Shown: positions 43,738 through 52,730 of the stretch, piece after piece
How the letters are laid out: every line of letters starts with the position of its first letter
Numbering within the stretch: the stretch's first letter is position 1
Source of the DNA: Echinicola shivajiensis
GTDB lineage: Bacteria > Bacteroidota > Bacteroidia > Cytophagales > Cyclobacteriaceae
DNA length: 64,000 nt
NCBI RefSeq assembly: GCF_018642165.1
Contig: NZ_JAHHZM010000004.1
Coordinates: forward strand, 397,064 to 461,063
Direction: 5' to 3'
Notes under the pieces: generated by a model
What the model was told of the DNA's origin: nothing
The model's input: only the letters and a program-made list of their open reading frames with translations
Database searches by the model: none
Translations under genes and position numbers: made by a program

Positions 43738-44658
43738 TTGATTACGCCCAAGTTAGCCCTGGTGATTTTGTTGTTTTTGTTCTTGCCTGTGACAATTGTT
43801 AGTGCGCAGAAGGCTGTAGACGTGGTTAAAAAGCATGAGGTATTCTTACAGTTGGATAATGATGCATTTGCTTTTTCCCGGTTTGACCGTTATTATACCA
43901 ATGGGCTTTTCGTTGGTTACAATTATCTTTTAAATGAACGATCACGACTCAAGTTTAAATTATCCCAACAAATTTTCACTCCGCAAAGATATACGAGGAC
44001 AGAGTTGAAATATTATGATCGACCCTATGCAGGAGTTTTATTTGGAACTGGAAGTTTTCAGTATTTTATAAAAAAAGCTTGGTTTGAAGGGGAGGTGCTT
44101 TTGGGGAAGATAGGTCCAGGATCAAAGGCAGAGGAAGTTCAAGTTTGGTACCATAATGTCTTTGGGTTTCCACAGCCTAGAGGTTGGCACTATCAAATCC
44201 GAAGTGGAGGCCTTTTTAACTTAAAAATGAATTCCGCCTATAATTTGCTGGCCACAAAGAATTTTGATTTCTGGCTTAATGGATCAGCAGCTTTCGGTAA
44301 TTATGATAGAAGCTTGCAGTTGGGGCCATCTTTAAGGCTAGGGAAGCTTCTTCCGGGAGAGCAAAGCTATATCTCGGGTTCCCGCCTTGGAGGAAATGGG
44401 GGCAAAGAGTTTTATCTTCAAATGGGGGCTTTGTTCAAAAGGGTTTATTGGAATGCAACTTTGCAAGGAACAGATAATACTTCCAAGTGGAATCTGGTGA
44501 CTATGGAGCCTACTCGTTTGGTCAATGAATATTTTGTAGAGATGGTTTTAGGCTTTCCAAGATTCGGCTTTTCCTATCGGATTTTTTACCGAAGCCGAGA
44601 GACTCAAACTGCCGGTGGGCAATACTTGGGTAGCTTGAAGTTTTCCTACCTGTTTTAG
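43738..44658 (+). CDS. LpxR-family lipid A deacylase
   Basis: The 306-residue protein has a signal peptide (about 1-24) and a 12-stranded barrel of the LpxR/DUF2219 family: LQLDNDAFAFSRFDRYYTNGL (38-57), YYDRPYAGVLFG (92-103), GKIGPGSKAEEVQVWYHNVFG (123-143). Salmonella LpxR removes the 3'-acyloxyacyl chain of lipid A at the outer membrane and uses Asn9, Asp10, a Ser/Thr and His122; here Asn41, Asp42, Thr54 and His139 occupy these places. The gene starts with TTG and lies head to head with the acyltransferase gene. It may tune lipid A acylation. Confidence 0.87.
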   Translation: MITPKLALVILLFLFLPVTIVSAQKAVDVVKKHEVFLQLDNDAFAFSRFDRYYTNGLFVGYNYLLNERSRLKFKLSQQIFTPQRYTRTELKYYDRPYAGVLFGTGSFQYFIKKAWFEGEVLLGKIGPGSKAEEVQVWYHNVFGFPQPRGWHYQIRSGGLFNLKMNSAYNLLATKNFDFWLNGSAAFGNYDRSLQLGPSLRLGKLLPGEQSYISGSRLGGNGGKEFYLQMGALFKRVYWNATLQGTDNTSKWNLVTMEPTRLVNEYFVEMVLGFPRFGFSYRIFYRSRETQTAGGQYLGSLKFSYLF

Positions 44659-44763
44659 TTTTTTTCATGTAGGTTATAAAAACCAATTTACAGTAGTGAA
44701 TAAACGTGCCCTCCATTTTGTCAATGGCATATTTGATTGTATTATTGCATCACTAAAGAAGTA

Positions 44764-45738
44764 ATGAAGCCAGACCTCCAACAAATACAAGCGCCTATAG
44801 CATCGGAAATGACCGACTTCGAAAAGAAGTTCCGTTCTTTTATGAAGAGCAAGGTCAAACTTTTAGATCATATCACCAGCTATATTGTCAAAAGGAAAGG
44901 GAAGCAAATGCGCCCTATGTTTGTTTTTTTGACTGCTGGAGTGACAGGTGGGATCTCTGAGTCCACCTATAGAGGAGCTGCGCTAATTGAGTTGTTGCAC
45001 ACGGCCACCCTGGTGCACGATGATGTGGTTGACGATGCCAATTATCGTCGTGGTTTTTTCTCTGTAAATGCTTTATGGAAAAATAAGATTGCTGTTTTGG
45101 TGGGTGATTATCTCTTGTCCCGGGGCTTATTGCTTAGTGTGGATAATGGGGATTTTGACTTGTTAAAAGTAGTGTCCAATGCGGTCAGGGAAATGAGTGA
45201 AGGTGAGCTTTTGCAAATTGCCAAGGCGAGAAAGTTGGATATCACAGAAGAAGTTTATTATACCATTATACGCCAAAAAACCGCCAGTCTTATAGCTTCT
45301 TGTTGTGCAGTTGGTGCCCTGACTGCCGGAGCAGATGAGGAAGTAGTGGAAAAGATGCGTGATTTTGGGGAGAAAGTGGGGATGGCCTTTCAGATCAAAG
45401 ATGATTTGTTCGACTATGGTGAGGATGAGGTAGGAAAGCCGGTAGGCATTGATATCAAAGAGAAGAAAATGACCCTGCCTTTGATCTATGCGCTCAATAA
45501 TGCCAGTTGGTCAGACAAGAAAAAGATTATCTATCTCATCCGTAATAAGAATGAAAATAAGAAAGCGGTAAACCAAGTAATCGACTTTGTGAAGGCTTCT
45601 GGAGGGTTGAACTATGCCGAGGAGATTATGAACAAATTTTACCAGGAGGCTTTGGGGATTTTGGCAGGCTTGCCGGATTCAGATTATAAGGTTTCCTTGG
45701 AGAATTTGGTGAGATACACTATAGAAAGGAAGAAATAA
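44764..45738 (+). CDS. Polyprenyl diphosphate synthase (trans-isoprenyl, IspB/HepT-like)
   Basis: This enzyme chain-elongates farnesyl diphosphate with isopentenyl diphosphate. The 324-residue protein (ATG 44764; an upstream frame start adds nine doubtful residues) has the first Asp-rich motif LVHDDVVDDANYRRG (with DDxxD at HDDVVDD) and the second KDDLFDYGEDEVGKPVGIDIKEKKMTLPLIYAL. GKQMRPMFVFL carries the diphosphate-binding Arg. The length and sequence fit the octaprenyl or heptaprenyl side chain of menaquinone, though the chain length cannot be read directly. It ends 438 bases before mraZ. Confidence 0.93.
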   Translation: MKPDLQQIQAPIASEMTDFEKKFRSFMKSKVKLLDHITSYIVKRKGKQMRPMFVFLTAGVTGGISESTYRGAALIELLHTATLVHDDVVDDANYRRGFFSVNALWKNKIAVLVGDYLLSRGLLLSVDNGDFDLLKVVSNAVREMSEGELLQIAKARKLDITEEVYYTIIRQKTASLIASCCAVGALTAGADEEVVEKMRDFGEKVGMAFQIKDDLFDYGEDEVGKPVGIDIKEKKMTLPLIYALNNASWSDKKKIIYLIRNKNENKKAVNQVIDFVKASGGLNYAEEIMNKFYQEALGILAGLPDSDYKVSLENLVRYTIERKK

Positions 45739-46095
45739 ATTCGTTTTTAAATAGTTGAAATACATTTTTTAATAGTTGAAAAATTATGTCTTTACTGGAT
45801 TTCTGTTTTGAGGGCTCATTTTTTATTGATCTTTTATGCCTAAAAAAGTGAAAATATTTGTTTTAGAAAAAAAATCATGGGATTTCCCCCCACTTTTTGG
45901 GAAATCATGTAAAACCCTATGAAATTGTACTAAAATTAACCCTAAATAGGCGATAAATCGGCTTTTAATGACTGTAAGTCATGTTTTGTTGTTGTGCGGA
46001 TAGCTGTGTAACTTGGTGAAAACCAGTTGATAGCTACTATATTTTTTGTTCATTTATTGGGAAAAATCAAACTTTTGGATACTTTTATAAAGAAG
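45739..46095. other. Long upstream region of the dcw operon
   Basis: This is part of a 438-base gap before mraZ with no open reading frame. It contains an 11-base direct repeat AATAGTTGAAA at 45750-45760 and 45771-45781 (21 bases apart), an 8-bp inverted repeat GATTTCCC/GGGAAATC at 45881-45906, and the hairpin at 46001-46036. These features suggest a regulated promoter region, but only the MraZ-like ladder downstream has a known counterpart. Confidence 0.5.
46001..46047 (+). terminator. Hairpin with GAAA loop followed by a T-run
   Basis: TAGCT (46001-46005) pairs with AGCTA (46032-46036), and inside it AACT-GGT pairs with ACC-AGTT around a GAAA tetraloop (46018-46021), with a one-base bulge. 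A run of six T residues follows at 46042-46047. It could end transcripts from the polyprenyl synthase gene before the dcw promoter. Confidence 0.4.
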
Positions 46096-46130
46096 TGGGA
46101 AAAAGTGGGGAAAGGTGGTGGATTGTGTGA
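46096..46130 (+). promoter_or_regulatory. Putative MraZ operator: TGGGN pentamers every 10 bases
   Basis: TGGGA (46096), TGGGG (46106), TGGTG (46116) and TGTGA (46126) recur with an exact 10-base period. Known E. coli MraZ boxes are TGGGN pentamers separated by five bases and repress the mra operon. The ladder here ends 10 bases before the -7 box at 46141. The first two copies fit best and the later ones are degenerate. Confidence 0.8.
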
Positions 46131-46140
46131 TTGCTTTTAT

Positions 46141-46148
46141 TACTTTTG
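46141..46148 (+). promoter_or_regulatory. -7 box of the dcw operon (mraZ promoter)
   Basis: TACTTTTG matches the Bacteroidota -7 consensus TAnnTTTG and lies 29 bases before the mraZ ATG. A TTG at 46123-46125 could be a -33 element, though the spacing is short. The box directly follows the MraZ-like ladder, as expected for an autorepressed promoter. Confidence 0.6.
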
Positions 46149-46176
46149 TATTTGAACGAGACTCGATCGGAACAAC

Positions 46177-46629
46177 ATGGCTAATTTCTCTAGCGAATAT
46201 TATTGCAAGCTTGACGCCAAAGGACGTCTGGTTTTGCCTGCCAAGCTAAAGGCGGCATTGCCGGATACCTATGGTAATGAGCTTGTTATGCGTAGAGGAT
46301 TTGACCCGTGTTTGGTGTTATACCCTATGAATGAGTACCGCAAGTTGGACAGTCAAGTGTCTGCTTTGGATGATTTTGATGTAGATAAAAGGAGGTTCAA
46401 AAGGAATTTTTACCGTGGCAACACAGAAGTGGAGTTGGATTCTACTGGTCGCTTTTTAATTCCTAAGCCTTTGTTGAGGTTTGCTGATATCACCAAGGAA
46501 GTGGTAGTAGTTGGTATGGGTAAGACCATTGAGATTTGGGATCCGGAGAGATATGAAGATTATCTCATCCAAGATCCTGAAGTTTTTGCAAGTGAGGCTA
46601 AGAAATATTTGTCCAATACAAACAAATGA
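46177..46629 (+). CDS. mraZ: Transcriptional regulator MraZ
   Basis: MraZ forms rings of AbrB-like (SpoVT/AbrB) domains and represses the division cluster through TGGGN repeats. The 150-residue protein has two such half-domains: CKLDAKGRLVLPAKLKAALP (11-30), and VELDSTGRFLIPKPLLRFADI (about 88-108). It ends with a helical tail. It is the first gene of the dcw operon; the rsmH ATG overlaps its stop codon (ATGA). A matching operator ladder lies 47-81 bases upstream of the start. Confidence 0.96.
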   Translation: MANFSSEYYCKLDAKGRLVLPAKLKAALPDTYGNELVMRRGFDPCLVLYPMNEYRKLDSQVSALDDFDVDKRRFKRNFYRGNTEVELDSTGRFLIPKPLLRFADITKEVVVVGMGKTIEIWDPERYEDYLIQDPEVFASEAKKYLSNTNK

Positions 46630-47534
46630 GTGCGAGCGAATACCATATTCCCGTAATGCTCCAACAGTGCATTGAGGGCTTGGCTATACGTCCTGATGGC
46701 GTATATGTTGATCTGACCTTTGGTGGCGGAGGGCATTCAAAAGAAATACTTAAGCACTTGGGGCCTGAGGGGCATCTATATGGCTTTGATCAGGATGATG
46801 ATGCGGCAAGAAATGCTTTTGAGCATCCCAACTTCACTTTTGTGCAGGCTAATTTCAGGGACTTGAAGCGTTATCTCCGATTGTATGGGGTAAGTCAGGT
46901 GGATGGTATTTTGGCGGATCTTGGGATTTCCTCCCACCAAATTGATGAGCCCAGTAGGGGGTTTTCAACCCGTTTTGATGGGGACTTGGATATGAGAATG
47001 AATCAGCTTGGTAGTGTTACTGCCAAGGATGTATTAAATACTTATGAGGAAGAAAAGCTTCATAAGGTTTTCGGTATTTATGGGGAAGTGAAAAATGCAA
47101 AATCACTTGCCCAAGCAGTGGTTTCAGAAAGAGCTAGCCAGCCTTTCGAAACCATTGAGCAGTTTAAGCAGCTATTGCAAAAGATGGCTCCCCGAAACAG
47201 GGAGTTCAAATATTTTGCCCAGGTGTTCCAGGCATTGAGGATAGAGGTAAATGATGAGATGGGCGCTCTGGAGGAGATGTTGTACCAGACGGTGGAGGTT
47301 TTGAAGCCGGAGGGAAGACTGGTGGTCATGAGCTACCATTCTCTTGAAGATCGTATGGTTAAGAATTTTATTAACAAGGGAAAATTACAGGGAGAGGTAG
47401 AAAAGGATTTCTATGGCAACCTTATTAGGCCCTTGGAGCCGGTGAGCAGAAAGGCTATTCAGGCAAGACCTGAAGAAGTCTCGGTCAACAACCGTGCGCG
47501 GAGTGCTAAGTTGAGGATTGCAAAAAAATTGTAG
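46626..47534 (+). CDS. rsmH: 16S rRNA (cytosine-1402-N4) methyltransferase
   Basis: RsmH (MraW) methylates N4 of C1402 in 16S rRNA. The 302-residue protein has YHIPVMLQQCIEGL, the SAM site VDLTFGGGGHSKEIL (28-42) with LYGFDQDDDA, VDGILADLGISSHQIDEPSRGFS, and the ending NNRARSAKLRIAKKL. It is coupled to mraZ by a four-base overlap and is followed two bases later by the ftsL-like gene. All of this is the usual dcw order. Confidence 0.97.
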   Translation: MSASEYHIPVMLQQCIEGLAIRPDGVYVDLTFGGGGHSKEILKHLGPEGHLYGFDQDDDAARNAFEHPNFTFVQANFRDLKRYLRLYGVSQVDGILADLGISSHQIDEPSRGFSTRFDGDLDMRMNQLGSVTAKDVLNTYEEEKLHKVFGIYGEVKNAKSLAQAVVSERASQPFETIEQFKQLLQKMAPRNREFKYFAQVFQALRIEVNDEMGALEEMLYQTVEVLKPEGRLVVMSYHSLEDRMVKNFINKGKLQGEVEKDFYGNLIRPLEPVSRKAIQARPEEVSVNNRARSAKLRIAKKL

Positions 47535-47536
47535 TC

Positions 47537-47935
47537 ATGGAAGGAAATTCTTTCAAGAAAAAAATCAAAAGAGGGGCCAATGAATCTAGAAGGTCTGGAA
47601 ATTCCGGCGGAGGGAATAACCTCTTCTCTTTTATAGACAAAAAGTTCAAGATCAGTGATTGGCTTGGAGAAGGGATACCTGTAAGGCTGGTGCCTCCTTT
47701 TTTGTACGCCGCCTTTATGGCTCTTATTTATATCTGGTCAAATCATAAGGCTGAAAGTACGATTCGGGAAATAGAAAAGCTACAGCAGGAAGTAGAAGAT
47801 CTTAGGGCTGATGTCACCACGCTGGAAGCTGAATATATGTTTAGTAGCAAGCAGTCTGAAGTGGCCAAAAAAATTGAAGTGTTAAATATTTACGAAATAG
47901 AGGAACCTCCCCAAAAGATTATAGTAGATAAATGA
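47537..47935 (+). CDS. ftsL: FtsL-like division protein
   Basis: The 132-residue protein has a basic, Gly/Ser-rich cytoplasmic head (about 1-45), one membrane helix (about 50-68, RLVPPFLYAAFMALIYIW) and a periplasmic coiled coil (about 72-105, TIREIEKLQQEVEDLRADVTTLEAEY). Topology, size and place between rsmH and ftsI fit FtsL, which joins FtsB and FtsQ in activating septal peptidoglycan synthesis. Sequence identity in FtsL is low across bacteria, so the name rests mainly on position. The head is longer than in E. coli. Its stop overlaps ftsI by four bases. Confidence 0.85.
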   Translation: MEGNSFKKKIKRGANESRRSGNSGGGNNLFSFIDKKFKISDWLGEGIPVRLVPPFLYAAFMALIYIWSNHKAESTIREIEKLQQEVEDLRADVTTLEAEYMFSSKQSEVAKKIEVLNIYEIEEPPQKIIVDK

Positions 47936-50046
47936 ATATAAAAAAATCCATACTTCTGAGAGTAAGGCTGGCCTTTTTGGCTGTGGTGCTCTTCGCAGGG
48001 GCTATTCTTTATAGGATAGCCCATGTTCAGTTTGTGGATGGAGATAAATGGCGCCAGAAGGCTGAAGATATCAACCTTCAGTATAGAAAAGTCAGCGCAA
48101 CCCGTGGGAATATATACAGTGCTGATGGTAGTCTTTTGGCCACTAGCCTTCCTTTTTACAGGGTGGCCATGGATCCAGGGATCGCCAGTGAAAAGGACTT
48201 CAGGGAGGGAATCGATTCCTTAGCCATGAACTTGTCCAATTTCTATAAGGACAAATCAGCCAATGCCTACAAACGCATTATTAATGATGCCAGAATAGAT
48301 GGTAGGAGATATTTAGTGTTGAACAGGAGCCAAATAGGCTATCAGGCCAAGCAAAATATGTCTACATGGCCAATTTTCCGTCAAGGAAGAATGGGTGGCG
48401 GCGTTTTGTTTGAGAAAGTAGAAAAGAGATATCGTCCATTTAAGAATTTAGCAGGTAGAACTGTTGGGTTTTTGAATGAAGACAGGTATGGAGCTGGCTT
48501 GGAATATAGCTTTAATGGTTATTTGGAAGGGAAAAACGGGGAGGCCTTATTTCAGAAAATTGCCGGCGGCACATGGAAGCCTGTTCATGATGCGGAAGAT
48601 ATCCGTCCAGAGGACGGTTATGATATTGTGACAACCATAGATGTGAATATTCAGGATGTTGCTGAATCTGCTTTATTGAGGCAGTTGATGAACAAGGATG
48701 CTGAATATGGGAGTGTGCTTGTGATGGAAGTAAAGACAGGGCATATCAAGGCCATTGCCAATTTGGAAAAGAATAATAACGGTGGTGGATACGGGGAGTA
48801 CTATAATTATGCTGTGGGAGAGCAAGGCTTGACTGAGCCAGGCTCAACCTTTAAACTATTGTCCATGTTGGCACTTTTGGAAGAAGGTAAAGTGAATCTT
48901 AAAGATACTGTAGATACGGGCAACGGTGCCTATAAATTCTATAACCAAACCATGAGAGATGCCAAATATGGTGGTTATGGAAAGTTGACTATAAGGGAGG
49001 CCTTTGAGAAATCTTCCAATGTGGGTATTTCCAAATTGGTGGATGAACATTTTGGCGTGAAGCCGGAAAAATTTCTTTCCTATTTGGAACAAGTGGGAAT
49101 GGACAAGCCTTTGGGCTTCCAGATTAAAGGAGAAGGAGTACCTTATTTTAAAGATCCACAAGACAAAAAGAATTGGTATGGAACTACCCTGCCATGGATG
49201 TCCATAGGTTATGAGCTGAAGGTAACCCCGTTACATACTTTGACCCTATACAATGCTGTGGCCAATGGAGGAAAGGTGGTTAAGCCAATGATTGTGAAGA
49301 CAATTCAAAAAGGCAATCATATTGAAGAAGAATTTGATACGGAAGTGTTGAGGAGAAGCATTGCTTCTGAGTCTACCATCAAACAGCTTCAATCCTTATT
49401 GGAGGGAGTAGTTGAAAAGGGTACGGCAAGGAATATCAGTGACAGTGAATATAAAATTGCAGGAAAAACAGGAACGGCCCAGAAATTGGTAAACGGAAGA
49501 TATACCAAGAGATACTATACTTCCTTTGCTGGATATTTTCCAGCTGATGATCCTAAGTACAGTATGATTATTGTCATAGACAGCCCAAAAGGATTCAATG
49601 CTTATGGGGGTGATGTTTCAGCACCTGTCTTTAAGGAAATAGCTGATAAAATATATGCCCAAGATCTGAAGTTGAACAAGGAGGAAGAAAAAAATGCACC
49701 TGCTGCTCCACAGTTGTCGCAGGTAGTCTTCCCTTATATACAAGCGGGAATGGCAGATGAACTTCAGATGATCTGCAATAAGTTTGGTCTTTCGAACCAT
49801 TATGATGGAGCAGATAGATGGGTCAAATCTTCTGTTGTGAACAGGTCAATTAATTGGAAATCCAATAAGGTAGAAGCGCCAATGGTGCCTGATGTTTCAG
49901 GAATGACCCTTAAGGATGCTTTATATGTACTGGAAAATAAAGGATTGCGGGTGGATTATATTGGAAGAGGAAGAGTGAAAAAACAGTCCGTTCCAGCAGG
50001 TTCCAATGTTTCAAAAGGTGGATCAATAAGAATAATACTAGGTTAA
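47932..50046 (+). CDS. ftsI: Septal penicillin-binding protein FtsI (class B PBP) with PASTA domain
   Basis: FtsI crosslinks septal peptidoglycan. The 704-residue protein has one membrane helix (about 8-28), the PBP dimerisation domain, and the transpeptidase with Ser305 in STFK, SSN at 361-363 and KTGTA at 512-516. A single PASTA domain closes the protein (about 645-704, PMVPDVSGMTLKDALYVLENKGLRVDY). FtsI of E. coli lacks PASTA, while Bacteroidota and Gram-positive forms have it. It overlaps ftsL by four bases, and murE starts at its last base. Confidence 0.96.
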   Translation: MNIKKSILLRVRLAFLAVVLFAGAILYRIAHVQFVDGDKWRQKAEDINLQYRKVSATRGNIYSADGSLLATSLPFYRVAMDPGIASEKDFREGIDSLAMNLSNFYKDKSANAYKRIINDARIDGRRYLVLNRSQIGYQAKQNMSTWPIFRQGRMGGGVLFEKVEKRYRPFKNLAGRTVGFLNEDRYGAGLEYSFNGYLEGKNGEALFQKIAGGTWKPVHDAEDIRPEDGYDIVTTIDVNIQDVAESALLRQLMNKDAEYGSVLVMEVKTGHIKAIANLEKNNNGGGYGEYYNYAVGEQGLTEPGSTFKLLSMLALLEEGKVNLKDTVDTGNGAYKFYNQTMRDAKYGGYGKLTIREAFEKSSNVGISKLVDEHFGVKPEKFLSYLEQVGMDKPLGFQIKGEGVPYFKDPQDKKNWYGTTLPWMSIGYELKVTPLHTLTLYNAVANGGKVVKPMIVKTIQKGNHIEEEFDTEVLRRSIASESTIKQLQSLLEGVVEKGTARNISDSEYKIAGKTGTAQKLVNGRYTKRYYTSFAGYFPADDPKYSMIIVIDSPKGFNAYGGDVSAPVFKEIADKIYAQDLKLNKEEEKNAPAAPQLSQVVFPYIQAGMADELQMICNKFGLSNHYDGADRWVKSSVVNRSINWKSNKVEAPMVPDVSGMTLKDALYVLENKGLRVDYIGRGRVKKQSVPAGSNVSKGGSIRIILG

Positions 50047-51512
50047 TGAAGACCCTAAAGGACATATTGTATAAAGTTTCGCTGACCTCTACTACCGGTG
50101 ATATGGAAGTAGCAGTGAAAGATATTGTCTTTGATAGCCGTAAGGTGAGTGAAGGAGTTGTGTTTGTTGCAGTCGCAGGAACTCAAGTTGATGGACATGA
50201 TTTTATAGATCAAGCCATAGCCAAGGGGGCGAAAAGTATTGTCTGTGAGAAGATGCCGGAAAAACTTCAAGCCAATATTACCTATGTAAAAGTAGTACAT
50301 GCTGCCAATGCCTTGGGGGTAATGGCGTCCAATTTTTATGGCAATCCATCCAGCAAATTGAAAGTCGTTGCTGTAACTGGAACCAATGGCAAGACTACCT
50401 GTGTCACCTTACTTCATCGTCTATTTATTGAGCTAGGCTACTTGACTGGTATGCTTAGCACGGTAGAAAATAAAATCAATGAAAAGATCATTCCAGCGAC
50501 GCATACTACACCAGATAGCGTGGCGATCAATAAGCTGATGGCTGATATGGTCGAGGCTGGTTGTACTCATTGTTTTATGGAGGCGAGTTCACATGCCATT
50601 GTCCAGGAAAGAATGGCTGGATTGCATATTAGTGGAGCAGTTTTCACCAATATTACCCATGATCATTTGGATTATCATGGGAGCTTTGACGAGTATATCA
50701 AAGCAAAGAAAAAGTTATTTGATGAATTGCCAAGAGATGCATTTGCCTTGGTAAATGCTGATGATAAAAGGGGGATGGTAATGCTTCAGAATACCAAAGC
50801 GAGCAAGCATACCTATGGATTGAAGTATCCTACCGATTTCAAAGCAAAGGTGCTAAGCAATACGCTTCAAGGATTGGAGTTGGATATAAATGGCAAGCAG
50901 GCATGGTTCCGTTTGATAGGAGAATTCAATGCTTATAACCTTTGTAGTGTCTTGGGGGTGGCCATATTGTTAGGGGAAGAAGAGGATGAGGTATTGACCC
51001 AGCTCTCCAAAATCAAAGGTGCTCATGGAAGGTTTGATCAAATAGAAATAGCAGGTATAACAGCAATTGTAGATTATGCCCATACGCCAGATGCCTTGGA
51101 GAATGTACTGAAAACCATACAGGGTGTGAGAACAGGAGGGGAAAATGTGATCACTGTGGTGGGGTGTGGCGGTAACCGGGATAGGGCCAAAAGACCTCTT
51201 ATGGCAAAAATAGCCACGGAATTTAGTGAGAAAGTGGTGTTGACTTCAGATAATCCCAGGGATGAAGAGCCTATGGACATTATCCGAGAAATGGAAAAAG
51301 GAGTGAACCCTGTGGCCTTTAAAAAAACAGTGGTCATCGCTGACAGAAGAGAGGCCATCAAAACTGCCTGTGTAATGGCTGTAAAAGGGGATATTATCCT
51401 TGTGGCAGGAAAAGGGCATGAGACATATCAGGAGATCAAAGGTGTGAAATATCCTTTTGATGATTTCCAGACCATAACAGAATTGATGCAATTAATACAT
51501 ACGACAAAATAG
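50046..51512 (+). CDS. murE: UDP-N-acetylmuramoyl-L-alanyl-D-glutamate-2,6-diaminopimelate ligase
   Basis: MurE adds the third stem residue. The 488-residue protein has the ATP loop VVAVTGTNGKTTCVTLLH, the UDP-MurNAc site FTNITHDHLDYHGSFDEYIKAK, the carbamylated-Lys region, and the amino-acid selectivity motif DNPRDEEP (about 402-409), where DNPR indicates meso-diaminopimelate rather than lysine. It starts at the last base of the ftsI stop codon. The order ftsI-murE-mraY without murF is usual for Cytophagales; murF must be elsewhere. Confidence 0.97.
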   Translation: MKTLKDILYKVSLTSTTGDMEVAVKDIVFDSRKVSEGVVFVAVAGTQVDGHDFIDQAIAKGAKSIVCEKMPEKLQANITYVKVVHAANALGVMASNFYGNPSSKLKVVAVTGTNGKTTCVTLLHRLFIELGYLTGMLSTVENKINEKIIPATHTTPDSVAINKLMADMVEAGCTHCFMEASSHAIVQERMAGLHISGAVFTNITHDHLDYHGSFDEYIKAKKKLFDELPRDAFALVNADDKRGMVMLQNTKASKHTYGLKYPTDFKAKVLSNTLQGLELDINGKQAWFRLIGEFNAYNLCSVLGVAILLGEEEDEVLTQLSKIKGAHGRFDQIEIAGITAIVDYAHTPDALENVLKTIQGVRTGGENVITVVGCGGNRDRAKRPLMAKIATEFSEKVVLTSDNPRDEEPMDIIREMEKGVNPVAFKKTVVIADRREAIKTACVMAVKGDIILVAGKGHETYQEIKGVKYPFDDFQTITELMQLIHTTK

Positions 51513-51515
51513 ATA

Positions 51516-52727
51516 ATGCTTTACCATCTTTTCGACTATATCGACAGTAATTTTGATTTTCCTGGATCGGGTTTGTTCAAATACATTTCCTTTCGGGCAG
51601 GATTATCAGCTATGCTGTCTTTGATAATTACGATCACTTTTGGTAAGAGTATTATCAATTGGATTAGAAAGAAACAAATTGGAGAAACAGTTAGGGACCT
51701 TGGCCTGGCTGGACAATCAGAGAAAAAGGGTACTCCAACCATGGGGGGGCTGATGATGATTGCTGCCATTATTATCCCTACACTTTTGTTCGCTGATGTA
51801 TACAATATTTATATCATTCTTCTGCTAGTCACTGTGGTTTGGCTCGGAGGAATTGGCTTTTTGGATGACTATATAAAAGTATTCAGGAAGAATAAAGAAG
51901 GACTTGCCGGTAAATTCAAAATCATCGGTCAGGTGGGGATAGGGATTATCGTTGCGATTACCCTTTTCTACCATGAAGATGTGGTGGTAAGGGAGTTCCA
52001 AACACCGGTTTCCATCGAGGAAGGTGTGGTAGAAACACCCGCATATAAGGATATAAAGGTGATGAAAACCACCATTCCATTTATGAAAAACAATGAACTC
52101 AATTACGAGAATTTCTTCGGTTTTCTTGGTGATGGAGTTACACCGGTTTTGTATACCCTCTTGGTGATATTTATTGTTACCGCGGTATCCAATGGTGCCA
52201 ATATAACAGATGGTATAGATGGTCTGGCAGCTGGAACATCGGCGATTATTGGTTTGGCCATAGCGATTTTCGCTTATCTCAGCGGTAATGCGATTTTCTC
52301 CCAGTACCTCAATATCATGTTTATCCCCAATTCTGGTGAGTTGGTGATTTTCTGTTCAGCATTCTTGGGGGCCTGTGTGGGCTTTCTTTGGTACAATTCC
52401 TATCCGGCCCAAGTGTTTATGGGTGATACGGGTAGTTTGATGTTGGGAGGAGTAATTGCTGTGCTTTGTCTTGTCTTGAGAAAAGAGCTTTTGATCCCTG
52501 TTTTATGTGGGATTTTTGTAATAGAAAACTTGTCAGTAATTATTCAAGTGGCCTATTTCAAATATACCAAGAAGAAATATGGTGAAGGCAGAAGGGTCTT
52601 TAGAATGTCTCCTTTGCATCACCATTATCAAAAGGGAGGGATTCCTGAGTCCAAGATCGTTACACGCTTTTGGATAGTGGGAATATTGTTGGCGATTATC
52701 ACATTGGCAACTTTAAAATTAAGATAA
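51516..52727 (+). CDS. mraY: Phospho-N-acetylmuramoyl-pentapeptide transferase MraY
   Basis: MraY moves phospho-MurNAc-pentapeptide to undecaprenyl phosphate, giving lipid I. The 403-residue protein has about ten membrane helices. Conserved sites are [12 protein letters not shown] (about 69-80), the Asp pair in [32 protein letters not shown] (about 228-242), the Asp in [15 protein letters not shown], and [13 protein letters not shown] loop of about 40 residues near 150-195 is longer than in E. coli and is typical of Bacteroidota. It starts three bases after murE and ends three before murD. Confidence 0.97.
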   Translation: MLYHLFDYIDSNFDFPGSGLFKYISFRAGLSAMLSLIITITFGKSIINWIRKKQIGETVRDLGLAGQSEKKGTPTMGGLMMIAAIIIPTLLFADVYNIYIILLLVTVVWLGGIGFLDDYIKVFRKNKEGLAGKFKIIGQVGIGIIVAITLFYHEDVVVREFQTPVSIEEGVVETPAYKDIKVMKTTIPFMKNNELNYENFFGFLGDGVTPVLYTLLVIFIVTAVSNGANITDGIDGLAAGTSAIIGLAIAIFAYLSGNAIFSQYLNIMFIPNSGELVIFCSAFLGACVGFLWYNSYPAQVFMGDTGSLMLGGVIAVLCLVLRKELLIPVLCGIFVIENLSVIIQVAYFKYTKKKYGEGRRVFRMSPLHHHYQKGGIPESKIVTRFWIVGILLAIITLATLKLR

Positions 52728-52730
52728 GTA

